A stretch of 48,892 bases of DNA from CAZSNT01 sp964607765 (lineage in GTDB: Bacteria; Verrucomicrobiota; Lentisphaeria; Oligosphaerales; JABHEG01), in the NCBI GenBank assembly GCA_964607765.1, contig CAZSNT010000063.1, positions 1 to 48,892 on the forward strand, given 5' to 3'. Below, in pieces: positions 1 through 7,162 of this stretch. The notes beneath the pieces are model-generated. The model saw nothing but the letters and a program-made list of their open reading frames with translations. It was not told the DNA's origin and did not search any database. Within the stretch, counting starts at the first letter, position 1. Each line of letters begins with the position of its first letter. The translations under genes and the position numbers were made by a program.

Positions 1-657
1 TTACTGTATGTGGAATACACGGGGTGGTGAAGGCGGGATGGCCGGACGCTTACGTTCCATCTCTTGCAGGATCCTCATCACGGTCATCTGATCCTCGTAG
101 TCGAATCGACTCAGCACTTCTGCCAGTCCCATTTCCGTGATGCTCCCTGGTTCAACACGCAGCCCTAGTTGTCTCAGGTCAGCCCTTATGTCGTTGAGAT
201 CATCTATTTCATCATTGTCTCTCATCATCCCTAGGCTGTACCGCTCAGCTACGGCTTGCCATTCAAGTTCCTTTGCCGGCACGAGAAGCGTCCCCAGGTG
301 TTCGTCATGGCGAACGAGGTCGGGAACGAGGATACCAAACTCAATGCGATATGAGAGTTCTCTTCCGCCGTTTTCGGCAAGATCCCTCTCCACCTCGATG
401 TAGCCTTTGGGGACGAGAACTTCCTGGATAGCGTTTCGCACGCCGCTGCAACTCGCCCCCAACTCACCAGCAATAGCGCTGATGGTCATCTTCACCCGGC
501 AGTGTTCCGCTCGTCCTGCCAGGAAGCCTGGGGCTTCGTCCTGGGCCAAGAAGCGGCTCAGGATGAGGTTGAGAACCAACCCCGCCAGTCGTTTCTCTCC
601 CAGAAGTCGCATAATCCCTGTGTGGACCGTGAATGTGTCAGATGGTGTTGTCGTCAT
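1..657 (-). CDS. winged-helix-like DNA-binding protein (hypothetical)
   Basis: The protein has 218 residues; its stop codon is the reverse complement of the first three bases, so it is complete. The ATG at 657 has a strong AAGGAG ribosome binding site eight bases upstream. Residues about 55-100 read as a helix-turn-helix with a wing (MTISAIAGELG, then an xxVRNAIQEV recognition-helix pattern), like the N-terminal domain of replisome-organiser or regulator proteins of mobile elements. The C-terminal half is acidic and helical and I do not recognise it. It is divergent from the RadC-like gene across a 458-base gap. A DNA-binding role is inferred from the helix pattern only. Confidence 0.7.
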   Translation of the reverse strand: MTTTPSDTFTVHTGIMRLLGEKRLAGLVLNLILSRFLAQDEAPGFLAGRAEHCRVKMTISAIAGELGASCSGVRNAIQEVLVPKGYIEVERDLAENGGRELSYRIEFGILVPDLVRHDEHLGTLLVPAKELEWQAVAERYSLGMMRDNDEIDDLNDIRADLRQLGLRVEPGSITEMGLAEVLSRFDYEDQMTVMRILQEMERKRPAIPPSPPRVFHIQ

Positions 658-726
658 CGCTTTTCTCCTTCTGTAATCTTGCGTTTCTGATCCGCTCAGT
701 TGCCGTCATTGGCTTCCACGGTGAAG

Positions 727-786
727 ACTCCGAGTCTGGAGTGGGACGTTCTGGGACGACAGATAAAGCCAAAACAAACAACAAAG
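727..786 (-). promoter_or_regulatory. conserved palindrome plus A-rich box upstream of the winged-helix gene
   Basis: The imperfect palindrome ACTCCGAGTCTGGAGT (727-742) is followed 28 bases later by AAAACAAACAAC (771-782). Nearly the same arrangement recurs at 18333-18383, also upstream of a minus-strand gene. This suggests a shared operator or promoter element of the integrated region. Function is inferred. Confidence 0.4.
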
Positions 787-1115
787 TGATCTCGGCTCCC
801 ATCTCGTAGCTTCCCGTCCGAGACCCAAGCCGAGTCGTGCGGCGGCAGAGAAGAGGCCTTCGCAAAACCAGTTGATGGGGTCCCCCCGTGAAAAAAGAGG
901 GGGGCATGTGAGGAGGGGGGGGACAGGGTACCCCCAGACCGGCCGGCGTAACTACGAGTGATCGTTAACGTCCTGGCGTTGACCAGACATCCACGTGGCC
1001 GACGACAAAGGGCAACTGCCAGCAACGGGAGTGCGGCTCCACCACACTCCTGCTCCGGTTGGCGGATGGCTGCCAGATCACGGTGTCAACGACGACCAAA
1101 GGAGCGAGAGCCGTC
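787..1115. other. intergenic segment with G-rich tract
   Basis: No convincing gene is seen here. CCCCCC at 882-887 can pair with GGGGGG at 899-904 around an 11-base A-rich loop. Further G runs follow at about 912-927, so four G tracts lie within about 30 bases. This could form a hairpin or a G-quadruplex. Open reading frames across the segment look like chance frames. Confidence 0.4.
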
Positions 1116-1592
1116 ATGTCTACGCAGCCCCACTCCCGATACCTCTATGAGTTCACGCTGACCAGAAGAAGGGCGATGGAAATGAGGGAGATGCCGGATA
1201 CTTGTCTTGAGGGGCCAACACAGGTCTGCGAACTTATGCGTGCGCTCGGCCTTCATGAACGTGAACAGGAACACTTCGTTGTCTTCTTCCTTGATCCCAG
1301 ACACCGACTCAGGGGATTCAGCACAGCCGCCGTTGGCTTGATCGACCGCACCCCCGTCCACCCTCGTGAAGTCTTCCGCAACGCTGTGCTCAACGGTTCC
1401 TCCCGGATCTTGGTCGGTCATAACCACCCCTCCGGGGGTCTTACCCCTTCCAACCTGGATATCGACTGCACGAAGCAGTTGGTCGAGGCAGGCAAGATCC
1501 TGGGTATCGAGGTGCTGGATCATGTCATCGTCGGTGATACCGGATCGGCCCGGAAAGGCTACTTCAGCTTCCGGGAAAAGGCACTGATCTGA
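1116..1592 (+). CDS. RadC-family JAB/JAMM domain protein
   Basis: The protein has 158 residues from the ATG at 1116, preceded by AAAGGAG about 12 bases upstream; an earlier in-frame start at 1059 has no such site. It carries the JAB metalloprotease-fold motif of RadC proteins: a Glu near residue 52, then HNHPSG (His102, His104) followed by PSNLD (Asp115), which would bind zinc. It lacks the N-terminal helix-hairpin-helix half of chromosomal RadC, as is common for RadC-like proteins on mobile elements. The biochemical role of the family is unsettled; peptidase or nuclease activity is not established. The next gene starts 78 bases downstream in the same direction. Confidence 0.88.
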   Translation: MSTQPHSRYLYEFTLTRRRAMEMREMPDTCLEGPTQVCELMRALGLHEREQEHFVVFFLDPRHRLRGFSTAAVGLIDRTPVHPREVFRNAVLNGSSRILVGHNHPSGGLTPSNLDIDCTKQLVEAGKILGIEVLDHVIVGDTGSARKGYFSFREKALI

Positions 1593-1670
1593 CGACGGTC
1601 GAGCCGCACTCCAGTTTCAGTCACTGGTGAATATTCTCGACAGAGCCACCCAACCAAAGGAGGTCAGACC

Positions 1671-2288
1671 ATGGCGAAGGCAAAAGGCATTCGGTACAAG
1701 GATGGGAAAAACCACTTCATTTCCAAGGAAAGAGCCATCGAACTGGGCTGGGCCAATGAAGACGGCACACCGACAGTGGCGTATGAGGAGGAACTGGCCA
1801 GAAGGGCGAACGGCCAGACCGAAGTTGGAGAGACGGCCGACGATCAAGCAGCCGGCAGCCCTGGAGTCGGTTCGGAGCGTCCGCATCACTCTGGCATCCC
1901 CAGCCCGTATGATCTCGAACGTCGCTCGGGTTACCGGGTGATCTGGCAGGTCTTGGCTGAATCCCACGACAAGGTCGTTCCCTGGGATGTCCTGCAGAAG
2001 GAAGTCAACGACCGTCTCGCCACGGAAGAGAAGTCGGCTGAATGGTATGAGAGAAACTATGCCAGCCAGACCGATGAGAACGGCGATTCCAAGCAGTATG
2101 ACGCGCACGCGAACGCCATCGTGATCAATCGTGCGCCGTACAACAAGAGGATCGAAGAACTGCACCAACGGGTCATCATCGCCTCGGAAGGTGCAATGCT
2201 GATGACGAACGTCACCGGACCTCGGCAACCAAAGCGGAAGCGAAAGGCCGGCAACAAGACTGGGAACACTGAACTCGCAGACCGGTAG
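1671..2288 (+). CDS. hypothetical protein
   Basis: This is a 205-residue soluble protein with an excellent AAGGAGGT site just ahead of the ATG at 1671, so I consider the gene real. Residues 1-45 form a small basic/aromatic unit (RYKDGKNHFI, then AIELGWA). A charged, Gly/Ala-rich linker follows, and residues about 80-180 look helical and acidic with several Trp and Tyr. The tail is very basic (KRKRKAG). No catalytic motif, signal peptide or membrane segment is seen. I do not recognise the family. It sits in a co-directional run with the RadC-like gene and the serine recombinase, consistent with mobile-element housekeeping. Confidence 0.75.
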   Translation: MAKAKGIRYKDGKNHFISKERAIELGWANEDGTPTVAYEEELARRANGQTEVGETADDQAAGSPGVGSERPHHSGIPSPYDLERRSGYRVIWQVLAESHDKVVPWDVLQKEVNDRLATEEKSAEWYERNYASQTDENGDSKQYDAHANAIVINRAPYNKRIEELHQRVIIASEGAMLMTNVTGPRQPKRKRKAGNKTGNTELADR

Positions 2289-2425
2289 CGGCGAACGCAA
2301 CCCGCAACACCACCGGCGGATCTGGTTGCAGTTGGGCTGGGCCAGGTCCGCCGTCTTCTTCTCTGCAGAGCACACGAGGCGTTTCGCCACATGCCAGACG
2401 GTACCAGTCAACGGGGAAAGACACC

Positions 2426-2602
2426 ATGGCCAGCATCCGCAGACGAATCAACGAGATCATGGCAGACGAACTGACGCAGAGGATTGCCCGGGCCGTCAGC
2501 GACCAAGAAACAGAAGGCGTTGATGCTCGCCTTCCAGACCACGTTCTTGAGAGCATTCGTCGGGAGATCCTCATTTTCCTAGCCGAGATTCACTCCTGCT
2601 GA
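2426..2602 (+). CDS. small hypothetical protein (58 aa)
   Basis: A 58-residue frame runs from the ATG at 2426 to the TGA at 2600-2602. A purine-rich GGGGAAAG stands about six bases upstream. The product begins MASIRRRINEIM, is predominantly helical and charged, and ends in a hydrophobic stretch (REILIFLAEIHSC). It fills the gap between two genes on the same strand and ends 48 bases before the recombinase start, so it is plausibly part of the same transcript. No family is recognised. Confidence 0.5.
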   Translation: MASIRRRINEIMADELTQRIARAVSDQETEGVDARLPDHVLESIRREILIFLAEIHSC

Positions 2603-2650
2603 CCACTCGTCTGAACCTGGAAAACGAACCGGGAATCCAGGAGGATAACC

Positions 2651-3235
2651 ATGCCAACAAGAGCTGTTGCTTACTGCCGAGTGTCCACGGTGACCCAGAC
2701 GACTGAAAACCAGGTCAGAGTCATCGAGGACTACTGCGAACGCCAAGGCTGGCGTCTCGGACATATCTACAAGGATGAAGGGATCTCGGGGGCAAAGGAC
2801 CGACGCCCTGATTTGGACCGCCTGAAAGCCAACTGCCGGAAAGGCAGGTTCGATGTCGTCGTGGTGTGGAAGTTCGACAGGATGGCCAGGAGCACGAGTC
2901 ACCTGCTGGAGACGCTCGCACTCCTCCAGCAGCACGGCGTGGATTTCGTCAGCGTAACTGAGGCCATCGATACAACGACCCCAGCAGGCAGAATGGTGCT
3001 GACGTTCCTCGGGGCCATTGCCGAGTTCGAGCGTGAGATCATCCGGGAACGCATCCTCGCCGGACTTGGCCGCGCGAAGGCTAACGGAACGAAACTGGGA
3101 CGGCCCAGAGTCGGTTTCGACATCCAACGTGCCATAGCGCTCCGTCGTGACGGTTTAGGCTACAAACAGATTGCCCGGCAGTTGGGGATTCCGAGGACAA
3201 CGCTGTACCGCTACTTGAGGGGGATTGACGCGTAA
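2651..3235 (+). CDS. serine recombinase (resolvase/invertase family)
   Basis: The protein has 194 residues and AGGAGG six bases before the ATG. The N-terminal catalytic domain has the nucleophile in YCRVST (Ser12), then KDEGISG, RPDLDRL, VWKFDRMARS and the AEFEREIIRERI helix that continues into the dimer-interface/E-helix. Residues about 160-192 form a C-terminal helix-turn-helix (QIARQLGIPRTTLYRYL). This is the standard length and order of small resolvases such as the Tn3 and Hin types. It probably resolves cointegrates or inverts or excises DNA within the element; the cognate site was not identified. The window also has a tyrosine integrase, so the element carries two recombination systems. 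Confidence 0.95.
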   Translation: MPTRAVAYCRVSTVTQTTENQVRVIEDYCERQGWRLGHIYKDEGISGAKDRRPDLDRLKANCRKGRFDVVVVWKFDRMARSTSHLLETLALLQQHGVDFVSVTEAIDTTTPAGRMVLTFLGAIAEFEREIIRERILAGLGRAKANGTKLGRPRVGFDIQRAIALRRDGLGYKQIARQLGIPRTTLYRYLRGIDA

Positions 3236-3456
3236 CCTGCGATGGATGCCCTATTCCACAAACCCCTCAGACAGTTTCCCCTCGGAAAGTATCCCGCAAT
3301 CCCTATCCCGCCTGGATTCCACAATCATCTGTTTTTGGATCAGACGCCAGCCGGTCTGGGACACCAAAGCCTCACCACAAGACGCCCACCCCAGGCGTTG
3401 GCCCAAGCGTGGTTCAGGGGACACAAGAGCCATGACGAATCGAGGTCTACCGACGA

Positions 3457-4260
3457 ATGGCGAACCAAATGCAGTCTGCGAAACATGCGATGACAGCGTT
3501 GAGCAAGCCCGTGACAAAGAGACTGAGTCTTGGTGAATACGCCGGTCTATTTGAAGCAAAGGACCGGCCGACTGTGGACCAGATCGAGGCGTTCGTTGAG
3601 TTTGTGGCGTCTGCGCACAGTTGGTACAAACACCTACCACTGTTCCCACCTGGGCTACCGTTTCACTTCCTTGTCCATCCATGGGCTGGAATGGACATCG
3701 TTCTTCTGGCGGATGGGAGGATCGGCCCGCAGGAACGTACAGGCGAGCGAGGCTTCCACTACAGTTGGATGCGGACAAGCAGCTACCACGAACTGTTCGG
3801 TCCCCTGAGCTATCACACCGAAGTCGGTTCCTCCTTCTTCTTGGGGCGGGGAGTAATCGTCAACCCCATGACGCCTGACCCAACGCTGTTCACGCCAGAT
3901 GGACCGGCCCTTCTGCCGGATGAAGTGTTAGAAGCAGGGCGCGTTCTTTGCACAGGGATCATCCATCCCCGAGCCAACATGATCACGTATTGGACATGGC
4001 CCAAGGCCGGCCCATGGAAGGAAGCGGAATGGCCTGAGGAATACGGTGGTGAGGATCTCAAGCGACGCATCATTCGGCGGATCAAGAACCGGGCCGAAAT
4101 GCGTTTCACCGCCCCAAAGTCGGAAAGAACACCTACCCCAGATGGTCGACGGTTCCAGGGCCATGGTCGGCTGCGGGACGTCTTGGGGCTGGAACGCAAA
4201 CGTCAGTTGGGTGCGATGCGCGATGCTGTTCGACGGACCTGCGATCTTGTCTGGGGGTGA
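3457..4260 (+). CDS. hypothetical protein
   Basis: This is a 267-residue cytoplasmic protein. Its central part has dense conserved-looking aromatic motifs (AHSWYKHLPL, then FPPGLPFHF, then HPWAGMDI at about residues 50-80). The SWYKHLP block resembles a motif I associate with uncharacterised bacterial proteins, but I cannot name the family. Residues about 195-267 are strongly basic and could contact nucleic acid. No catalytic motif can be assigned. The start at 3457 has only a weak GAGG about 12 bases upstream; the in-frame Met at codon 5 or 12 is an alternative. It lies downstream of the serine recombinase in the same direction, after a 221-base gap with no gene. Confidence 0.7.
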   Translation: MANQMQSAKHAMTALSKPVTKRLSLGEYAGLFEAKDRPTVDQIEAFVEFVASAHSWYKHLPLFPPGLPFHFLVHPWAGMDIVLLADGRIGPQERTGERGFHYSWMRTSSYHELFGPLSYHTEVGSSFFLGRGVIVNPMTPDPTLFTPDGPALLPDEVLEAGRVLCTGIIHPRANMITYWTWPKAGPWKEAEWPEEYGGEDLKRRIIRRIKNRAEMRFTAPKSERTPTPDGRRFQGHGRLRDVLGLERKRQLGAMRDAVRRTCDLVWG

Positions 4261-4297
4261 GTGAGCGGCAGCGCTTTCCCGCGTTGGAGTGCCTTTG

Positions 4298-4399
4298 ATG
4301 TTCGAGTTCTGCGGCAGGGGGGGACTTGCACTCCAGGCCCGAATCTGCGTCGGGGCACAGAACGCCGCACCGGACGAGTGTCCTCCAATGCTCCACTGA
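4298..4399 (+). CDS. possible micro-ORF (33 aa)
   Basis: A 33-codon frame from the ATG at 4298 is preceded by GGAG at a spacing of about nine bases. The product starts MFEFCGRGG and contains four cysteines. Coding is supported only by the ribosome binding site, and it may be chance. Confidence 0.2.
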   Translation: MFEFCGRGGLALQARICVGAQNAAPDECPPMLH

Positions 4400-4426
4400 C
4401 TCGATATCGGATGGGAACCGATCAGC

Positions 4427-4684
4427 ATGGCAGACAGGGACAACAGTGTCGATTGGCCAAACCAGGTAGCCGTTTCCGCCGTTCTCGCGTTTGCTCTATC
4501 TGGAGGCGTCTGCGTCGTCAAGACGTTCGTGGGCGTTTGGCGGGGAGAGAATTCTCCGCTTGAGGCCGTGGCTTTCTTCGTGATGTTGGCCGGCTTCTGG
4601 ACAGGAAATTTGCCCACTGTCGGCGTTGGTTGCTTGCTCCTCTTCGTCGGCGTTCTCCACACCCACTTCATGAATCCGGACTGA
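4427..4684 (+). CDS. small two-helix membrane protein
   Basis: The protein has 85 residues with two clear hydrophobic segments, about 14-35 (VAVSAVLAFALSGGVCVV) and about 48-77 (AVAFFVMLAGF, then VGVGCLLLFVGVLH), separated by a short polar loop. It is predicted to be an inner-membrane hairpin protein. No good ribosome binding site is visible. The alternating hydrophobic pattern over most of the length supports real coding. It could be a small accessory or immunity-type protein of the element, but no family is recognised. Confidence 0.5.
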   Translation: MADRDNSVDWPNQVAVSAVLAFALSGGVCVVKTFVGVWRGENSPLEAVAFFVMLAGFWTGNLPTVGVGCLLLFVGVLHTHFMNPD

Positions 4685-4781
4685 ACAGCCTTGTTTGTCG
4701 GTGGCGGAGGCGAAGTCCATTGTCACCGCTTCAGATTCTCACGGCCAACGCAGTTTTCTCGGGCAGAAAGGCGAGGGCGTC

Positions 4782-5954
4782 ATGCCGGTAGTTGCCGATG
4801 CGCTGACACTGAAACGTGTGCTGAAGACTCACCGCAAAGTGACCGTTTTCGATACCATCGAGGAGTGTCACGAGTTCGCGGGAACTCTGGGACACACATT
4901 CCTCTTCCCCCTGCAGGAAGTGGGAGTGCCTGTTGCCCTCAGCGATCCTCGCCGCGTTTACGACGTTGGGGAGCTACGATGGTTGTCTTCACCGCCAGGA
5001 AGCGTCTTGTTCCATCTCATTCAGAGCGACGGGCGGGTGATGGAGATCGACTATGCCCAGTCCTGCCTTCGTCCTCTGCTGCGGCCTCAGTCCGCTGCGG
5101 CCTACGGCGAGTTTGTGCAGTATCTCTACAAAAGCTATGCCGCTCGCAAGAACCGGCTCGAAAACACGCGGCGCAGCGGCGGGCTTTTCCGGAAGATCGC
5201 CCGCATACATGTTCCCGTGCCTGGGCTGGACAACGGGGGTCGCTTCGACGGAACGCTTCGGTTTTGCTCTCTGAACAAGGTCCTCCCACTCGTGGAATTG
5301 CACGGCGAGTTCGGTGTTCCCTGGCTGAGTTGGCTGCCCCGTACAGATGGCGAAGGCGTCCCGCTCTTGTTCTGCCAGTCGGAGGCAGGCCCTGATACGG
5401 TGAAGGTCGTAAGGGAAGATGCTCTCCGGCGATGTCGGGAGATCATCCCTCCGCTGTCGTTTCCATCCGTTCCTCACCGACAGTTTGTACTCATTGATCC
5501 ATGGGGCATTCGTGCGACATCGGCCTGGCCTCATCCACCCGTTCCCAAGAGCATACACGACTGCCTGCTCGAAATCGCGCCCCAGCACTCCGCCAGTTTC
5601 CTCGCTCTCCTGCTCCAGACCGCCGAAGGACGGCCTGCCCTAGCGGGATTGGGGCGCATCTTCAGCGAGGGTGATACCTCTATTCTCGATTCCAGCATTG
5701 CAGTTCCCGTCCCCCCTCTCCAAAAAGAGTATTGGATAAGACTCGCACACCTGTCTGAGTTTCTTGGCGACATGTATGGGAGGCTGGCGGATCGGGCACG
5801 TTCCCCGTTTCGCTCAGTTCTGCCTGAAAACTCGACTTTTGCCATTCCGCCCCTATCATCCAGTGCGTCAACGGGGTCGGCCCCGTCATGCGCCGACCTG
5901 TCCGAACGAATGGTCCGTGAGATTCTGAGCCTTCCGCTGTCTGGTCTCGAGTGA
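4782..5954 (+). CDS. hypothetical protein
   Basis: The frame is 390 residues from the ATG at 4782, which has AAGGCGAGG upstream. An earlier in-frame TTG at 4695 would add 29 unremarkable residues. No signal peptide or membrane segment is present. Residues about 120-150 are basic and helical (YKSYAARKNRLENTRR), and several stretches look like beta-rich domains. Near residue 310 the run DSSIAVPVPPLQKEYW is loosely reminiscent of the spacing-helix entry of type I restriction specificity subunits, but one motif does not make that call. It precedes, tail to tail, the sigma-like gene on the minus strand. Confidence 0.65.
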   Translation: MPVVADALTLKRVLKTHRKVTVFDTIEECHEFAGTLGHTFLFPLQEVGVPVALSDPRRVYDVGELRWLSSPPGSVLFHLIQSDGRVMEIDYAQSCLRPLLRPQSAAAYGEFVQYLYKSYAARKNRLENTRRSGGLFRKIARIHVPVPGLDNGGRFDGTLRFCSLNKVLPLVELHGEFGVPWLSWLPRTDGEGVPLLFCQSEAGPDTVKVVREDALRRCREIIPPLSFPSVPHRQFVLIDPWGIRATSAWPHPPVPKSIHDCLLEIAPQHSASFLALLLQTAEGRPALAGLGRIFSEGDTSILDSSIAVPVPPLQKEYWIRLAHLSEFLGDMYGRLADRARSPFRSVLPENSTFAIPPLSSSASTGSAPSCADLSERMVREILSLPLSGLE

Positions 5955-6186
5955 CGTCGCGTTCGCGGGACGAAACGCCGCCGAAGCACTCCTGGAATCG
6001 ACGGGGGAGCTTGCCGACTTCTGGGGCAGGCATCCCTCCGGCCGAGATCCTGCTTCAGGCCTCTGCTTGAGTTCGAATCTCGCATTCTAAGCGACGCGGT
6101 GCGCCCGGCTCCCGCAGTTCGAGTGCAGGGACCATTATTTTCTGGCAATAAGGAATTCGGGATAGCCAACGAGCATATACCCCCTC

Positions 6187-6717
6187 TCAGGCTGCCAGGC
6201 CGCTGCGGATTCTGCTCCACTCACGTCGCAGCGTTCGTGTAGACAACCCCAGCCTGGCGGCCGTCTCGACCATCGTGAATCCCTCAAGTCGCTCCCAGAC
6301 CATGGCTCTTTGCCGAGGATCCAAGCCGGCCAGGATGTACGAGAGTTCAGCACATCGAGCGGGAGAGATCGCTCGTTCGTCCTGGATAAGCAACTCTCCG
6401 TCTGGCGATTTGGCCTCCAAGGAAAGCTCAGCTCGTTTTGTTTTCCGCACTGCACGCCAGTAGTTGCTGGCCTTCCGTCGCCAGATGCATTGGAACACGC
6501 GCCCGCAATCGGTCCACTCAATCGGACGACCTTGTTGTCTTCGTTGACGCGAGTTCTTGCGGTACCATCCGGCAAAGGCCACGGCCGCGATCTGCCGGAT
6601 GTCCTCACAGTCCTCATGAGTCAGACGGGCGTACTTGCGTTCCGCCTTCTGAACGTAGTAGTCGCTCTTGTAGATATCCTCCAGGTATCGGTCAAGTATG
6701 TTTTTTCTCGTTCCCAT
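6187..6717 (-). CDS. sigma-70-like (ECF-type) transcription factor
   Basis: The product has 176 residues from the ATG at 6717, with GGGAGG about 11 bases upstream. A longer frame to 6804 exists but looks non-coding. Residues about 45-70 resemble sigma region 2 (HEDCEDIRQIAAVAFAGW, compare the D-A-E-D-L-x-Q-E-x-F pattern). The last about 45 residues form a region-4-like helix-turn-helix (LDPRQRAMVWERLEGF, then VETAARLGLSTRTLRREW). A basic segment lies between. It could direct RNA polymerase to promoters of the element. No anti-sigma gene is adjacent. A phage-type late regulator or HTH regulator is the alternative. Confidence 0.75.
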   Translation of the reverse strand: MGTRKNILDRYLEDIYKSDYYVQKAERKYARLTHEDCEDIRQIAAVAFAGWYRKNSRQRRQQGRPIEWTDCGRVFQCIWRRKASNYWRAVRKTKRAELSLEAKSPDGELLIQDERAISPARCAELSYILAGLDPRQRAMVWERLEGFTMVETAARLGLSTRTLRREWSRIRSGLAA

Positions 6718-7091
6718 GTCCGCTTTTGCCTCCCGGGCGTGATAAATACTGGTGTACAGAGTGAAGGAAGGTGCGACTGAGCACCGACCGAACTCAGAAA
6801 CCAAGTAGATTGCTGAGCTGCCATCTGCCAGATGTTCCCTTGATCAGAGGAAACAAAGACTGGAAGACGTTCGACTTCGGGCGGAAGGCATAGCCGAAAG
6901 GCCCGAGGTCGAGGGTAGATCCGAGTCCGTCAGGACGAAGGAGATACACTTCTCAGGCTCCTTCAGTTGACTCAACTCGCACCGGAGATCTCCTCTGCCA
7001 TATCCCTTCTCTCATTCTGTAAGGGATTATGCTCAGATTCGGGGACGCTCTTGGTCGGTTCTGCCCCGGCGTCAGTTGCCGAAACGGTTAG
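6718..7091. other. intergenic segment between sigma-like and methyltransferase genes
   Basis: No gene is supported here. The segment is the leader region of the minus-strand sigma-like gene and the downstream region of the methyltransferase gene. Around 6880-6950 there are purine-rich short repeats with some hairpin potential, but nothing I can name. Confidence 0.35.
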
Positions 7092-7129
7092 GGCTCGGGA
7101 GGGAAGGGCGATCTTCCCTCCTCCGAGCC
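7092..7129 (-). terminator. strong stem-loop downstream of the double methyltransferase
   Basis: GGCTCGG (7092-7098) plus GAGGGAAG (7099-7106) pair with CTTCCCTC (7113-7120) plus CCGAGCC (7123-7129). This gives a 15-pair stem with a two-base bulge and a six-base loop. It lies 34 bases past the stop of the minus-strand methyltransferase gene. No T run follows, so it may be an RNA-stabilising hairpin rather than a classic intrinsic terminator. Confidence 0.55.
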
Positions 7130-7162
7130 TTGCCGTATTTCTGTCCGTTTCGTCACTTAGAG

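Noticed and set aside
4782..5954. Type I restriction specificity subunit
   Set aside because: Only a short PVPPLQKEYW run is suggestive; the two target-recognition domains and their spacer helices are not visible and no HsdM or HsdR gene is near.
6060..6100. GTTCGAATCTC resembling a tRNA T-arm, as a possible tRNA fragment or attachment site
   Set aside because: Only the loop and about four pairs match; no acceptor or anticodon stem is present and there is no match to the tRNA-Leu 3' end.
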